Shown here: positions 15,230-24,112 of the stretch, in pieces | Layout of the letters: the number at the start of each line of letters is the position of its first letter | How positions within the stretch are numbered: the first letter of the stretch is position 1 | Assembly: GCA_900552675.1 (NCBI GenBank) | Contig: USAI01000002.1 | Span: 1-55,073, forward strand | DNA length: 55,073 nucleotides | Origin: an uncultured Prevotella sp. | Lineage (GTDB): Bacteria; Bacteroidota; Bacteroidia; Bacteroidales; Bacteroidaceae | Direction of reading: 5' to 3' | Translations under genes and position numbers: made by a program | Notes under the pieces: model-generated | What the model saw: only the letters and a program-made list of their open reading frames with translations | Told to the model about the DNA's origin: nothing | The model's database searches: none

Positions 15230-18004
15230 ATGGACGACGAGACAAAGAATGATGATATCCTCGAAACCGCAGCAAACAAGCCGACCGACGAAGGTGACGT
15301 TATAGCCGATGATGATAAGTCTTTAAAGGATGATGACACGTCTTTAAACGACGACGATGCCCCCACAGGCCATTCCGACTATAAACCCGTAAACCGCTTC
15401 GACGCTTCGGCCGTACACCACCTTAGCGGTATGTACCAAAACTGGTTCCTTGATTATGCCTCATACGTTATCCTTGAGCGGGCTGTGCCCCATATCGAGG
15501 ATGGCCTGAAACCCGTGCAACGACGTATCTTGCACTCGATGAAGCGTATGGATGATGGCCGCTTTAACAAGGTGGCCAACATTGTGGGCCACACCATGCA
15601 GTTTCACCCCCACGGCGATGCCTCTATCGGCGACGCCCTGGTGCAGATGGGACAGAAAGACCTGCTGATTGACTGTCAAGGAAACTGGGGAAACATTCTT
15701 ACAGGCGACCGCGCCGCCGCCCCTCGATACATTGAGGCACGCTTGTCGAAGTTTGCCCTCGACGTGGTGTTCAACCCCAAAACCACCGAATGGCAGCTGA
15801 GCTACGACGGCCGCAATAAAGAGCCTATCACCCTGCCCGCCAAGTTTCCGTTACTGCTGGCCCAGGGTGCCGAAGGCATTGCTGTAGGTTTGAGTTCGAA
15901 AATATTGCCCCACAACCTGAACGACATCTGCGACGCCGCCATCAAGTATCTGCGTGGCGAAACCTTCAACCTGTATCCCGACTTTCCCACAGGCGGCAGC
16001 ATCGACGTGAGCCGCTATAACGATGGGCAGCGTGGCGGTGTGCTGAAGGTGCGCGCCAAGATAGAGAAGCTTGACAGCAAGACGCTGGTCATTCGCGAGA
16101 TACCGTTCTCAAAGACCACGGCCACGCTGATAGAATCGATCCTTCGTGCCGTAGAAAAGAACAAGGTGAAGGTGAAGAAGGTAGAAGACAATACCGCCGC
16201 CGAGGTAGAGATATTGGTACACTTGGCCCCTGGCGTGTCGTCAGACAAGACCATCGACGCCCTTTACGCCTTCTCTGATTGCGAGATAAACCTCTCGCCC
16301 AACTGCTGTGTTATTGAAGACAATAAGCCCTGCTTCCTCTCTGTGGGCGACGTGTTGCGCCACAGCGTTGACAGCACCATGGGCTTGCTGCGCAAAGAAC
16401 TGAACATACGTCGTGCCGAACTGCTTGAGCAGCTGTTCTTTGCATCGCTCGAGCGCATCTTCATTGAAGAGCGCATCTACAAAGAGCGTGGCTTTGAAAA
16501 TGCTGCCGACATGGATGCCGCCGTGGCCTTTGTCGACAAGAAACTTACGCCCTTTAAGAAAGACTTTATTCGTGAGGTGACACGCGACGATATCCTTCGC
16601 CTCATGGAGATAAAGATGCAGCGCATCTTGAAGTTTAATAAAGACAAGGCCGACGAGCTGATGGCGAAGATAAAGGCCGAACTGAAAGATATTGAACACG
16701 ACCTGGCGCACATGACCGACGTCACCATCGACTGGTTCCGCTTCATCAAAGAAAAGTATGGCAAGCATCATCCGCGCCTTACCGAGATAAAGAGTTTCGA
16801 CACCATCGTGGCCACTACCGTGGTAGAGGCCAACCAAAAGCTATACATCAACCGCCAAGAGGGCTTTATTGGCACAGGCTTGAAGAAAGACGAGTTTGTG
16901 TGCAACTGCTCAGATATTGACGACATTGTGGTGTTCTTCCGCGATGGCAAGTATCGTGTGGTGCGCGTGGCCGACAAGATATTTGTGGGCAAGAACGTGC
17001 TGTGGGTGGGCGTGTATAACCGCAACGACCGCCGCACAACCTACAACGCCGTGTATCGCGACGGACAGAACGGCCCCGTTTATATTAAACGTTTCAACCT
17101 GCCCTCGGTCATGCGCGACCGCGACTACGACCTGACGCGTGGCGAGAAGGGCTCGCGTGTGCTCTACTTTACTGCCAACCCGAATGGCGAGGCCGAGGTG
17201 ATTAAGGTAACGCTGGAGGCCAACCCCAAGTTGCGTAAGATATTTATCGACCGCGACTTCTCTGAGGTGCCCATCAAGGGCCGTAGCGCTCGTGGCTTGC
17301 TCGTAACGCGCAACCCTGTGCACCGTGTGGGCTTGAAGAGCCACGGCCACTCTACCTTGGGCGGCCGCAAGGTGTGGTTCGACCCCGACGTAAACCGCAT
17401 CAACTATGACGACCACGGCCGACTGCTGGGCGAATTTAATGAAGACGATGCCATACTGGTTATCCTCGAGGGTGGCGAGTTTTATATCTCTAACTTTGAT
17501 GCCAACAACCACTATGAGGACAACATTGCTCGCATTGAAAAATGGAACCCCAAGAAGGTGTGGACGGCCGTGGTGAACGATGCCGACAATGGTGGCTTTG
17601 CCTACATTAAACGCTTTACGATGGATGCCCTGCGCAGGCACCAAAACTTTGTGGGCGAGAATGATAAAAACCAGTTGTTGCTGCTCACCGACACGTTCTA
17701 CCCCCGCTTGCTGTTCACCTTTGGCGGCACCGATGCCGACCGTGCTCCGTTAGAGATCGACGCCGACAGCTTTATTGCCGTGAAAGGCTTTAAGGCAAAG
17801 GGCAAACGTGTTACCACCTTTAATATTGATAAGGTGGAAGAGCTGGAGCCACTGCGCCAGCCCGACCCAGAGCCCGAGCCCACCGACGCTGCCGATGAGG
17901 CCGAGCCTGAAGACCTCGACCCCGATGCTGGAAAAAGTCAGCAACAGGTGATTGACGAGATGACCGGACAACTCAATCTCTTTACTGAAAATGCTGACCT
18001 TTAA
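15230..18004 (+). CDS. parC: ParC-type DNA topoisomerase IV subunit A
   Basis: A type IIA topoisomerase breakage-reunion subunit that decatenates chromosomes with ParE (not in the window). The GyrA/ParC core starts near residue 65; FHPHGDASIGDALV (125-138) is the quinolone-binding helix region, and AAPRYIEARL (163-172) carries the catalytic tyrosine 167. The C-terminal part contains beta-pinwheel-like blades (about 520-880). I call it ParC rather than GyrA from the acidic N-terminal extension, the divergent pinwheel and the absence of a clear GyrA box, so gyrase A remains an alternative name. The last residues contain QLNLF (914-918), resembling the sliding-clamp-binding pentapeptide QL[SD]LF. 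The next gene overlaps its end by 14 bp. Confidence 0.85.
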   Translation: MDDETKNDDILETAANKPTDEGDVIADDDKSLKDDDTSLNDDDAPTGHSDYKPVNRFDASAVHHLSGMYQNWFLDYASYVILERAVPHIEDGLKPVQRRILHSMKRMDDGRFNKVANIVGHTMQFHPHGDASIGDALVQMGQKDLLIDCQGNWGNILTGDRAAAPRYIEARLSKFALDVVFNPKTTEWQLSYDGRNKEPITLPAKFPLLLAQGAEGIAVGLSSKILPHNLNDICDAAIKYLRGETFNLYPDFPTGGSIDVSRYNDGQRGGVLKVRAKIEKLDSKTLVIREIPFSKTTATLIESILRAVEKNKVKVKKVEDNTAAEVEILVHLAPGVSSDKTIDALYAFSDCEINLSPNCCVIEDNKPCFLSVGDVLRHSVDSTMGLLRKELNIRRAELLEQLFFASLERIFIEERIYKERGFENAADMDAAVAFVDKKLTPFKKDFIREVTRDDILRLMEIKMQRILKFNKDKADELMAKIKAELKDIEHDLAHMTDVTIDWFRFIKEKYGKHHPRLTEIKSFDTIVATTVVEANQKLYINRQEGFIGTGLKKDEFVCNCSDIDDIVVFFRDGKYRVVRVADKIFVGKNVLWVGVYNRNDRRTTYNAVYRDGQNGPVYIKRFNLPSVMRDRDYDLTRGEKGSRVLYFTANPNGEAEVIKVTLEANPKLRKIFIDRDFSEVPIKGRSARGLLVTRNPVHRVGLKSHGHSTLGGRKVWFDPDVNRINYDDHGRLLGEFNEDDAILVILEGGEFYISNFDANNHYEDNIARIEKWNPKKVWTAVVNDADNGGFAYIKRFTMDALRRHQNFVGENDKNQLLLLTDTFYPRLLFTFGGTDADRAPLEIDADSFIAVKGFKAKGKRVTTFNIDKVEELEPLRQPDPEPEPTDAADEAEPEDLDPDAGKSQQQVIDEMTGQLNLFTENADL

Positions 18005-18923
18005 ACATCTGTTTACAGCACTGCTGTTGCTATGCACCCTGCAGGCAATGGCTGTTACACGTGACGCCGACACGCTATCGTGCTCTACCACTCTTGGAGC
18101 CGATACCGTGTGGCCGAAAACGGGCGACAGCAATGTCGACCTGCGCCGCCTCACGCTGAAAACCAATGCTTTAATGGTGGGCTTTGGCGCTACCAATATT
18201 CTCGACACCTACCTCTCTACCGAGACGTATCGCGGTGCCGACATCCGCTTTCTTTCGTACACACGTCGCGAGCGCGACGCTTCGCCCTGGATAAACCAGT
18301 TTCAGCACGAGGGCCACTTGGCCTATGCTGATAACCGCTCGGGCAACGGTGGCACCATGATGGGCGCCTACACGTTTCGCTATTCGCTATTGCATAAGTG
18401 GAATGTTGACCTCTGGCGGCATCCTCTACAGATAAATGCTGGTGGCACGGTGGCTGCCAACGTGGGCTTTATCTACAACACGCGCAACGGCAACAATCCG
18501 GCCAACGCGCGCCTGTCGCTACACGTCGAACCTACCGTGGGCTTCGACTATCCGCTGGGCCGCGCCGCTCATCGTCGTGGCGTGAGCTTTCATCCAGGCC
18601 ATTGCGCCCACTTCCCCCTTATCTTGCATTATGAAGCGTCGGTCCCGCTGGTGGGCTTGATGTTTTCGCCCAACTATGGGCAGTCGTATTACGAACTGTT
18701 CAACCGTGGCAATTACGACCACAACTGTGTGCCCACCACCTTTGCTTCAACCCCCTCGTTTAGGCAGTTGCTCACCCTCGACTTCCGCCTCGCCCGCACC
18801 ATCTTTCGTGTGGGATACCTCGGTACCATTGAGCAATCGCACGTCAATCATCTCAAGACCCACGTCTACACCCATTCGCTCATGATAGGCATCGTGAAAC
18901 GGTTCCGCACCGTGAAGCAATGA
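17991..18923 (+). CDS. Probable outer-membrane beta-barrel protein (DUF3316-like)
   Basis: 310 residues with a signal peptide (LTFKHLFTALLLLCTLQAMA). The mature part is rich in alternating hydrophobic/aromatic strands, glycine and asparagine, and ends with RTVKQ after a likely membrane strand (THSLMIGIVKRFRTV), typical of a small outer-membrane barrel. I think it belongs to the uncharacterised Bacteroidota family DUF3316, but from memory of such proteins rather than a clear motif. It starts inside the last 14 bp of parC in another frame, so translation is probably coupled. Why a topoisomerase gene is coupled to an envelope protein is not evident. Confidence 0.6.
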   Translation: MLTFKHLFTALLLLCTLQAMAVTRDADTLSCSTTLGADTVWPKTGDSNVDLRRLTLKTNALMVGFGATNILDTYLSTETYRGADIRFLSYTRRERDASPWINQFQHEGHLAYADNRSGNGGTMMGAYTFRYSLLHKWNVDLWRHPLQINAGGTVAANVGFIYNTRNGNNPANARLSLHVEPTVGFDYPLGRAAHRRGVSFHPGHCAHFPLILHYEASVPLVGLMFSPNYGQSYYELFNRGNYDHNCVPTTFASTPSFRQLLTLDFRLARTIFRVGYLGTIEQSHVNHLKTHVYTHSLMIGIVKRFRTVKQ

Positions 18924-18978
18924 AACGTGTAGCACTGTGGCTTCCCCAATAACAGAATATAGTTTAACCAAAAGAAGA

Positions 18979-19677
18979 ATGAATATGAAAAGAAAAGTAT
19001 TAACAATGATGATGAGCGTGATGCTCTTGTTCGTGAGTGCTTGTCTGTGGAGCCTGTCGGCTAACGCACAAACGGCCCAGGTTTATGACCTTCGGCTGGA
19101 ACCCAATGCTGTAGACAAAGGACGTGGCATGTTGAAGGTGCACTTTCATTTTAAATGTGTAGGCGCCAAGGGGCACAAGGTGCACCCCATTGCCTATATT
19201 CAGGCTGATAACGGTAAGATACATACCTATAAGGATGGCAAACAAGCTGCTTGTAGCGGTAAGTCAAGGGTGGCGCCTTATGAATCAACCGTATGGAAAG
19301 GCGACGAGTGGCTGGGCTTTTATAAAGATAGGCTTACGGTGCTGCCTGGTAAGCATACGTATCATGTGCGTGTGTTGGTTTACGACGACACGTTAAAACG
19401 TTATATCACCAATACGAAAAATGTGCCTCGCGTGTCTTACACCATGACGGGCAGACAGTCGGCACCATCTACACCGTCAGCTCCATCGGGCGGATATGTG
19501 CCCTACACCCCATCAACCCCAATGACCTGTGGCGTATGCTCAGGCTCTGGCCGATGCTCTACCTGTGGTGGTACAGGCATAAGCCCCAATCATGCCCCTG
19601 GTATCGAAGCTGGCTGTGGCGCTTGTGGCGGAACGGGCACCTGCTCGGCTTGTCACGGCATGGGCTACCACAACTAA
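18979..19677 (+). CDS. Secreted protein with DnaJ-type CxxCxGxG cysteine repeats
   Basis: 232 residues from the ATG at 18979 (MNMKRKVLTMMMSV); a start 42 bp upstream would put charged residues ahead of the signal peptide. The export signal is ambiguous: VSAC could be a lipobox and SANAQ a signal-peptidase I site. The middle (about 30-150) resembles a beta-sandwich seen in Bacteroidota exported proteins. After a Pro/Ser/Thr linker, the C-terminus holds CGVCSGSGRCSTCGGTG and CGACGGTGTCSACHGMG, four Cys-x-x-Cys pairs like the zinc-binding centre of DnaJ. In DnaJ these act in the cytoplasm; here they are in an exported protein. Its role is unknown. Confidence 0.7.
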   Translation: MNMKRKVLTMMMSVMLLFVSACLWSLSANAQTAQVYDLRLEPNAVDKGRGMLKVHFHFKCVGAKGHKVHPIAYIQADNGKIHTYKDGKQAACSGKSRVAPYESTVWKGDEWLGFYKDRLTVLPGKHTYHVRVLVYDDTLKRYITNTKNVPRVSYTMTGRQSAPSTPSAPSGGYVPYTPSTPMTCGVCSGSGRCSTCGGTGISPNHAPGIEAGCGACGGTGTCSACHGMGYHN

Positions 19678-19694
19678 TTGAAAATTAACATGAA

Positions 19695-20756
19695 ATGATA
19701 AACCATAACCCTTTTCATATCAGCAGCCGCTGGAAGAAGTTGCTTCTTCCAGTCTTGCTGCTGCTGATGATGGCGGGCTCACTCACGTCGTGTGTCGATG
19801 AAGAGGAGTTTGCCAATACGCCGCGCGGCAACTTCGAGGCCCTGTGGAAAATTATGGATGAGCATTACTGCTTCTTCAACGAGAAGAACAGCCAGTATGG
19901 ACTCGATTGGAACGAGGTGCGCGCCCGCTATGCACCACAGCTTGACGACCGCATGACCGAGGCCCAACTGTTTGAGGTGCTGGGCAATATGCTGGGCGAA
20001 CTGCGCGACGGACACGTAAACATGTATTCGTCGTGGGATGTGGCGCGCAACTGGTCGTGGCATGAAGACTATCCGTCGAACGTGAGCGACACGCTGTTGC
20101 GCCGCTATCTGGGCACCGACTATCGCATAGCGGCCTCGCTAAAGTATCGGGTGCTCGACGATCAGGTGGGCTATGTGCGTTGCGCCTCGTTTGCGTCGGG
20201 CTTTGGCGAGGGCAATCTCGACCAGGTAATGCTGTATCTGGCGCCCTGTCGGGGCCTTATCATCGACCTCCGCGGCAATGGTGGCGGTATGATTACCGCT
20301 GCCGAACAGTTGGCCTCGCGCTTCACTAACCGCAAGACCCTTGTAGGCTATATGCAGCACAAGACGGGAAAAGGGCATAGCGACTTCTCGTCGCGCCAGG
20401 CACAATATATCTCGCCCTCGGCCGGACTGCGCTGGCAAAAACAGGTGGTGGTGCTCACCAACCGCTCGGTGTATAGCGCTGCCAACGAGTTTGTTAAGTA
20501 TATGCACTGCTTCGACCACGTAAAGATTGTGGGCGATACCACGGGCGGTGGCGCTGGCATGCCTTTCAATGGCGAACTGCCGTCGGGCTGGAGTATCCGC
20601 TTCTCGGCCTGCCCCATGTTTGACGCTCAGGGCAATAGCACCGAGTTTGGCATTGCCCCCGACCATGCCGTGGCGCTTCGCGCGGTGGATGAGGCTCGTG
20701 GCCAAGATACCCTTATCGAGTATGCGCGACAGCTGTTCTTGCAAACCGATTGGTAA
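19695..20756 (+). CDS. S41 family peptidase, lipoprotein
   Basis: 353 residues. The lipobox LTSC puts the lipid-modified cysteine at residue 33, so it is probably anchored in the envelope. S41 features: RDGHVNMY (104-111, conserved histidine), LIIDLRGNGGGM (188-199), and the nucleophile serine in NRSVYSAANEF (S261). The position that holds the catalytic lysine in CtpA-type enzymes reads GDTTGGGAG, with no lysine, so this is the tricorn-like branch using a Ser/His/Ser/Glu-type centre. No PDZ domain is obvious. It follows the cysteine-repeat protein by 17 bp. Substrate unknown. Confidence 0.85.
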   Translation: MINHNPFHISSRWKKLLLPVLLLLMMAGSLTSCVDEEEFANTPRGNFEALWKIMDEHYCFFNEKNSQYGLDWNEVRARYAPQLDDRMTEAQLFEVLGNMLGELRDGHVNMYSSWDVARNWSWHEDYPSNVSDTLLRRYLGTDYRIAASLKYRVLDDQVGYVRCASFASGFGEGNLDQVMLYLAPCRGLIIDLRGNGGGMITAAEQLASRFTNRKTLVGYMQHKTGKGHSDFSSRQAQYISPSAGLRWQKQVVVLTNRSVYSAANEFVKYMHCFDHVKIVGDTTGGGAGMPFNGELPSGWSIRFSACPMFDAQGNSTEFGIAPDHAVALRAVDEARGQDTLIEYARQLFLQTDW

Positions 20757-20839
20757 AGATTTTGCTACATCATAATGACAAAATAGTAAAAATGTAAACA
20801 TTTTTCGAACAAATGTTTACATATTAAAAAAAGAAATGC

Positions 20840-20847
20840 TATTTTTG
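20840..20847 (+). promoter_or_regulatory. -7 box of the glsA–glsB promoter
   Basis: TATTTTTG matches TAnnTTTG. A TTTA at 20815-20818, 21 bp upstream, is a plausible -33 element. The expected start is about 60 bp before glsA. Confidence 0.6.
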
Positions 20848-20915
20848 CATGACTTTTTATAGGTAAGGCCCCTTTATGATAAAAGAAAGGCCCTTGACGT
20901 TAGTAGAAGAAAAAG

Positions 20916-21740
20916 ATGAGCGACTTCAAAAAGACTATTGATATTGACCGTATCTTGCGTGATAAGATGGGCGATAAGGCCAAGTTTGTGCCCTCGCTTT
21001 TGGTGCGCTGGCTCAAGCACATTGTTCATGAGGATGAGGTGAACCGTTACCTTTGGGATAGCCGTAACCTATCGGGCACCGACTGGCTGGAAGAGTGTGT
21101 GCGCTATCTTGACATGAAACTCAACATTGTGGGCATGGAGAACCTGCCCGACAAGAACGATGGACGCTGCTACACCTTCGTGTCAAACCACCCCTTAGGT
21201 GGTGCCGATGGCGTGGCCTTAGGTGCTATCATAGGTCGTCATTACGACAGCCGCTTCCGTTATCTCGTCAACGATTTGTTGATGAACCTTCCTGGCTTGG
21301 CACCTCTCTGCATACCTATCAACAAGACGGGCAAGCAGGGGCGCGACTTTCCTTTGATGGTAGAAACAGGCTTTGCCAGCGACAACCACATGCTGATGTT
21401 TCCGGCTGGCCTCTGCTCGCGCCGTATCAACGGACAGATACACGACCTACCCTGGACCAAGACCTTCATCACGAAGAGCGTAGAGACACACCGCGATGTG
21501 GTGCCCATACACTTTGGTGGGCAAAACTCCGACTTCTTTTACCGTTTGGCTAACCTGTGCAAGACGCTGGGCATAAAGTTTAATATCGCCATGCTGTTCC
21601 TTGTTGACGAGATGTATAAGAACGTACACAAGGAGTTTCGTGTGGCCATAGGCAAGCCCATTCCCTGGCAAACATTTGATAAGAGCAAAACGCCACGCCA
21701 GTGGGCACAGTATGTGCAAGACATTGTCTACACGTTATAA
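20916..21740 (+). CDS. glsA: PlsC-like O-acyltransferase, probable GlsA of glycine-lipid synthesis
   Basis: 274 residues of the lysophospholipid/OlsA acyltransferase superfamily. The catalytic histidine motif is NHPLGGADG (about 91-99), with five residues between His and Asp instead of the usual four, and the second block is MFPAGLCSRR (about 166-175). In Bacteroides thetaiotaomicron an adjacent OlsA-like/OlsB-like pair (glsA, glsB) makes glycine lipids: GlsB N-acylates glycine with a 3-hydroxy fatty acid and GlsA esterifies a second fatty acid. The next gene here is OlsB-like, 54 bp downstream, so the same role is inferred. Alternatives are a generic phospholipid acyltransferase. Confidence 0.8.
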   Translation: MSDFKKTIDIDRILRDKMGDKAKFVPSLLVRWLKHIVHEDEVNRYLWDSRNLSGTDWLEECVRYLDMKLNIVGMENLPDKNDGRCYTFVSNHPLGGADGVALGAIIGRHYDSRFRYLVNDLLMNLPGLAPLCIPINKTGKQGRDFPLMVETGFASDNHMLMFPAGLCSRRINGQIHDLPWTKTFITKSVETHRDVVPIHFGGQNSDFFYRLANLCKTLGIKFNIAMLFLVDEMYKNVHKEFRVAIGKPIPWQTFDKSKTPRQWAQYVQDIVYTL

Positions 21741-21794
21741 AGCAACCATTTTTCTTCATTTGCAATATACAGAAATAGTTATCGTTATAATAAA

Positions 21795-22787
21795 ATGGAA
21801 GAAGCAATTATCCAACCCATCGACAAGGAACTGCTGAAGCAAGAGCTGACACCTGAACGCCAGCTCAGAATGACCAACAAGAGTCATAACGAAATTTATG
21901 TTATCACGGCGCATAACGCTCCTAATGTGATGAAGGAGATAGGCCGTTTGCGCGAGATCGCGTTCCGCGAGGCGGGAGGCGGCACGGGCAAGTCGATGGA
22001 CATTGACGAGTTTGACACGTGCGACAACTGCTACAAGCAGCTCATCGTGTGGAACCCCGAGGCCGAAGAGATAATAGGTGGCTACCGTTACCTCTTGGGC
22101 ACCGACTGGGAGATGGATGCCAACGGGCAGCCAAAGTTGGCCACCAGCCACATGTTTCATTTCTCTGAGAAGTTTCTCACCGACTATATGCCCTACACCA
22201 TCGAGCTGGGACGCTCGTTTGTGTCGCTGCCATATCAGAGCTCGCGCATGGGTGCCAAGAGCCTTTTCGCCCTCGATAACCTGTGGGATGGCCTGGGTGC
22301 CCTCACTGTTATCAAGCCCAACGTAAAATATTTCTTTGGCAAGATGACCATGTATCCCTCGTATATACGTAGGGGCAGAGACATGATTCTTTACTTCCTG
22401 AAGAAACACTTCGACGATAAAGAGAACCTCATCATCCCCATGAAGCCTCTGAAGATTGAAACTCCTGAGGCCGAACTGGAGCAGCTGTTCTGCGAAGACG
22501 ACTTCAAGGCCGACTATCGCATCCTGAACCGCGAGATACGTAAGTTGGGTTACAACATTCCGCCTCTGGTTAATGCCTACATGAGCCTGTCGCCCACCAT
22601 GAAGCTTTTTGGCACCGCCATCAACTATGGCTTTGGCGATGTTGAGGAAACAGGCATCTTGATTGCTGTTGACGAGATACTTGAAGAGAAGCGCGTGCGC
22701 CATATCGACTCGTTTATCAACGAACATCCCGAGGCCCTGAAAATAACCAGCGGCGCCAATAAAGTAATTTATAAGGAGAAAGCGTAA
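21795..22787 (+). CDS. glsB: OlsB/hemolysin-like N-acyltransferase, probable GlsB
   Basis: 330 residues of the acyl-homoserine-lactone-synthase-like GNAT group that includes OlsB. Recognisable stretches: EIGRLREIAFREAGGGTG (about 52-69), WNPEAEEIIGGYRYLLG (about 92-108), and ELGRSFVSLPYQ (about 139-150), where the acyl-ACP-dependent enzymes carry a conserved ExxRxxV-type segment. In Bacteroides the equivalent enzyme produces N-acyl-3-hydroxy-glycine (commendamide), both a precursor of glycine lipids and a ligand of a human G-protein-coupled receptor. It follows glsA in the same direction and is followed by a MITE-type palindrome that could end the transcript. Confidence 0.8.
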   Translation: MEEAIIQPIDKELLKQELTPERQLRMTNKSHNEIYVITAHNAPNVMKEIGRLREIAFREAGGGTGKSMDIDEFDTCDNCYKQLIVWNPEAEEIIGGYRYLLGTDWEMDANGQPKLATSHMFHFSEKFLTDYMPYTIELGRSFVSLPYQSSRMGAKSLFALDNLWDGLGALTVIKPNVKYFFGKMTMYPSYIRRGRDMILYFLKKHFDDKENLIIPMKPLKIETPEAELEQLFCEDDFKADYRILNREIRKLGYNIPPLVNAYMSLSPTMKLFGTAINYGFGDVEETGILIAVDEILEEKRVRHIDSFINEHPEALKITSGANKVIYKEKA

Positions 22788-22850
22788 GGATAGTTAACAG
22801 CGTGTCGCAGACACGCGACACGAAAAGAAAAATATAACAATCGGTTCATA

Positions 22851-23031
22851 AAAGAGGGTGTGTCAAAATAGGAGTTAGAGGAAGTTAAGAAGAAGTTAAT
22901 CCATCTACGATGGATGGAAGTTAACAGACAAATGCTTTATTTTCAGCAATTTATACATATGTCCGCTAACTTCTGTTAACTTCGGGCGAAGCCCAAACTT
23001 CTTTTAACTTCTATTTTGACACACCCTCTTT
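22851..23031 (+). mobile_element. 181-bp MITE-like element, copy 1
   Basis: It begins AAAGAGGGTGTGTCAAAATAG and ends with the exact inverse, giving 21-bp perfect terminal inverted repeats that continue imperfectly (GAGTTAGAGGAAG / GAAGTTAAAAGAAG). The interior is non-coding and contains CCATCTACGATGGATGG and GGGCGAAGCCC hairpins. By direct reading its sequence is the reverse complement of 45670-45850 with no difference found. It sits between convergent glsB and the exchanger gene, and its terminal hairpin plus T run could terminate both. Confidence 0.9.
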
Positions 23032-23065
23032 TTTTATTTTTGCTTTTCTCATTCTGTTTTTATTA

Positions 23066-24031
23066 TTACACCGCCTGTGCTATCAACCACGCAAGATAGG
23101 CTATGTAGCTGATGGCGAGCACGGCGCCTTCCCATCGCTTTACCTTATAAGTGGTGCGACAGAAGAACCATAGCAGTAACATACTGGCCAGCATCACGAT
23201 AAGGTCGAGCGAGGTGATGCCCTTGATGTGCATGGGTTTGACAAGGCCCGTTACACCAATAATCATAAGAATATTAAAGACGTTTGAGCCAATGACGTTG
23301 CCAATGGCAATGTCGCTGTTGCCCTTCTTTGCTGACACCATGCTGGTAGCCAATTCGGGAAGCGAGGTGCCGCCCGCCACGATGGTAAGACCTATCACGG
23401 CATCTGACACGCCGAGGGTGGAAGCTATAAACGAGGCGTTGTCGACAAACAGGTTTGAGCCTAAGATGAGGCATACTAAGCCCACCACAAGCAGCAGTGC
23501 CGCCTTGCCGAGGGGTGCCGCTGTTGTCTTTGCTTCAGTGCCTTCATTTTTGCCATACTTCACGGTTACAAACATAAACACGGCAAACAGAATGAAAAGT
23601 AATGCGGCATCCAGTCGGTCAATGCCACCATCAAGGCAGAAGATGAGCATCAGGAGCGATGCTAACACGGCAAACGGAATATCACGACGCACACTCGACC
23701 GCTTCACCATGATGGGCGCTACCAGTGCCGAGCAGCCCACAATGAGCAGCGTGTTTAGTATGTTCGATCCCACCACGTTGCCAACGGCCAGGTCGGGTGT
23801 GCCCTTTAGGGCCGATACCATACTAACACACAGTTCGGGCATTGAGGTTCCCATTGCCACAATGGTCAAACCTATCACCATTTGGCTCACGCCAAAGCGC
23901 GATGCAATGTTTACGGCACCATCGGTCAGCCAGTCGGCTCCTTTCAGTACTACCACAAGACCCATCACCAGCAGCACAATGTTTATCAGCATGCTGCCTG
24001 TTGCAAAACTAAACAATAATTGAGAAAACAT
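23066..24031 (-). CDS. Calcium/sodium antiporter, CaCA family (YrbG-like)
   Basis: 321 residues, about ten hydrophobic helices in two halves. Each half carries the alpha-repeat signature of cation/Ca2+ exchangers: first half MGTSMPELCVSMVSALKG followed by GNVVGSNILNTLLI; second half GGTSLPELATSMVSAKKG followed by GNVIGSNVFNILMI. The acidic residues in the two PEL motifs bind the ion. It is an inner-membrane exchanger that probably expels Ca2+ against Na+ or H+. A Met at residue 14 (MLINIV) is an alternative start; I keep the longer form. It is convergent with glsB across the MITE. Confidence 0.88.
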   Translation of the reverse strand: MFSQLLFSFATGSMLINIVLLVMGLVVVLKGADWLTDGAVNIASRFGVSQMVIGLTIVAMGTSMPELCVSMVSALKGTPDLAVGNVVGSNILNTLLIVGCSALVAPIMVKRSSVRRDIPFAVLASLLMLIFCLDGGIDRLDAALLFILFAVFMFVTVKYGKNEGTEAKTTAAPLGKAALLLVVGLVCLILGSNLFVDNASFIASTLGVSDAVIGLTIVAGGTSLPELATSMVSAKKGNSDIAIGNVIGSNVFNILMIIGVTGLVKPMHIKGITSLDLIVMLASMLLLWFFCRTTYKVKRWEGAVLAISYIAYLAWLIAQAV

Positions 24032-24112
24032 ACTTTTTTTTAATATAAGCCTCTAAAAAGCCATTAACAACGCTATTCAATGTTTTACTTTTCTCCTTGA
24101 AAGGTTAAAAGG

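Noticed and set aside
22851..23031. A short peptide gene within the 181-bp element
   Set aside because: Stop codons interrupt all frames; the interior is dominated by palindromes.
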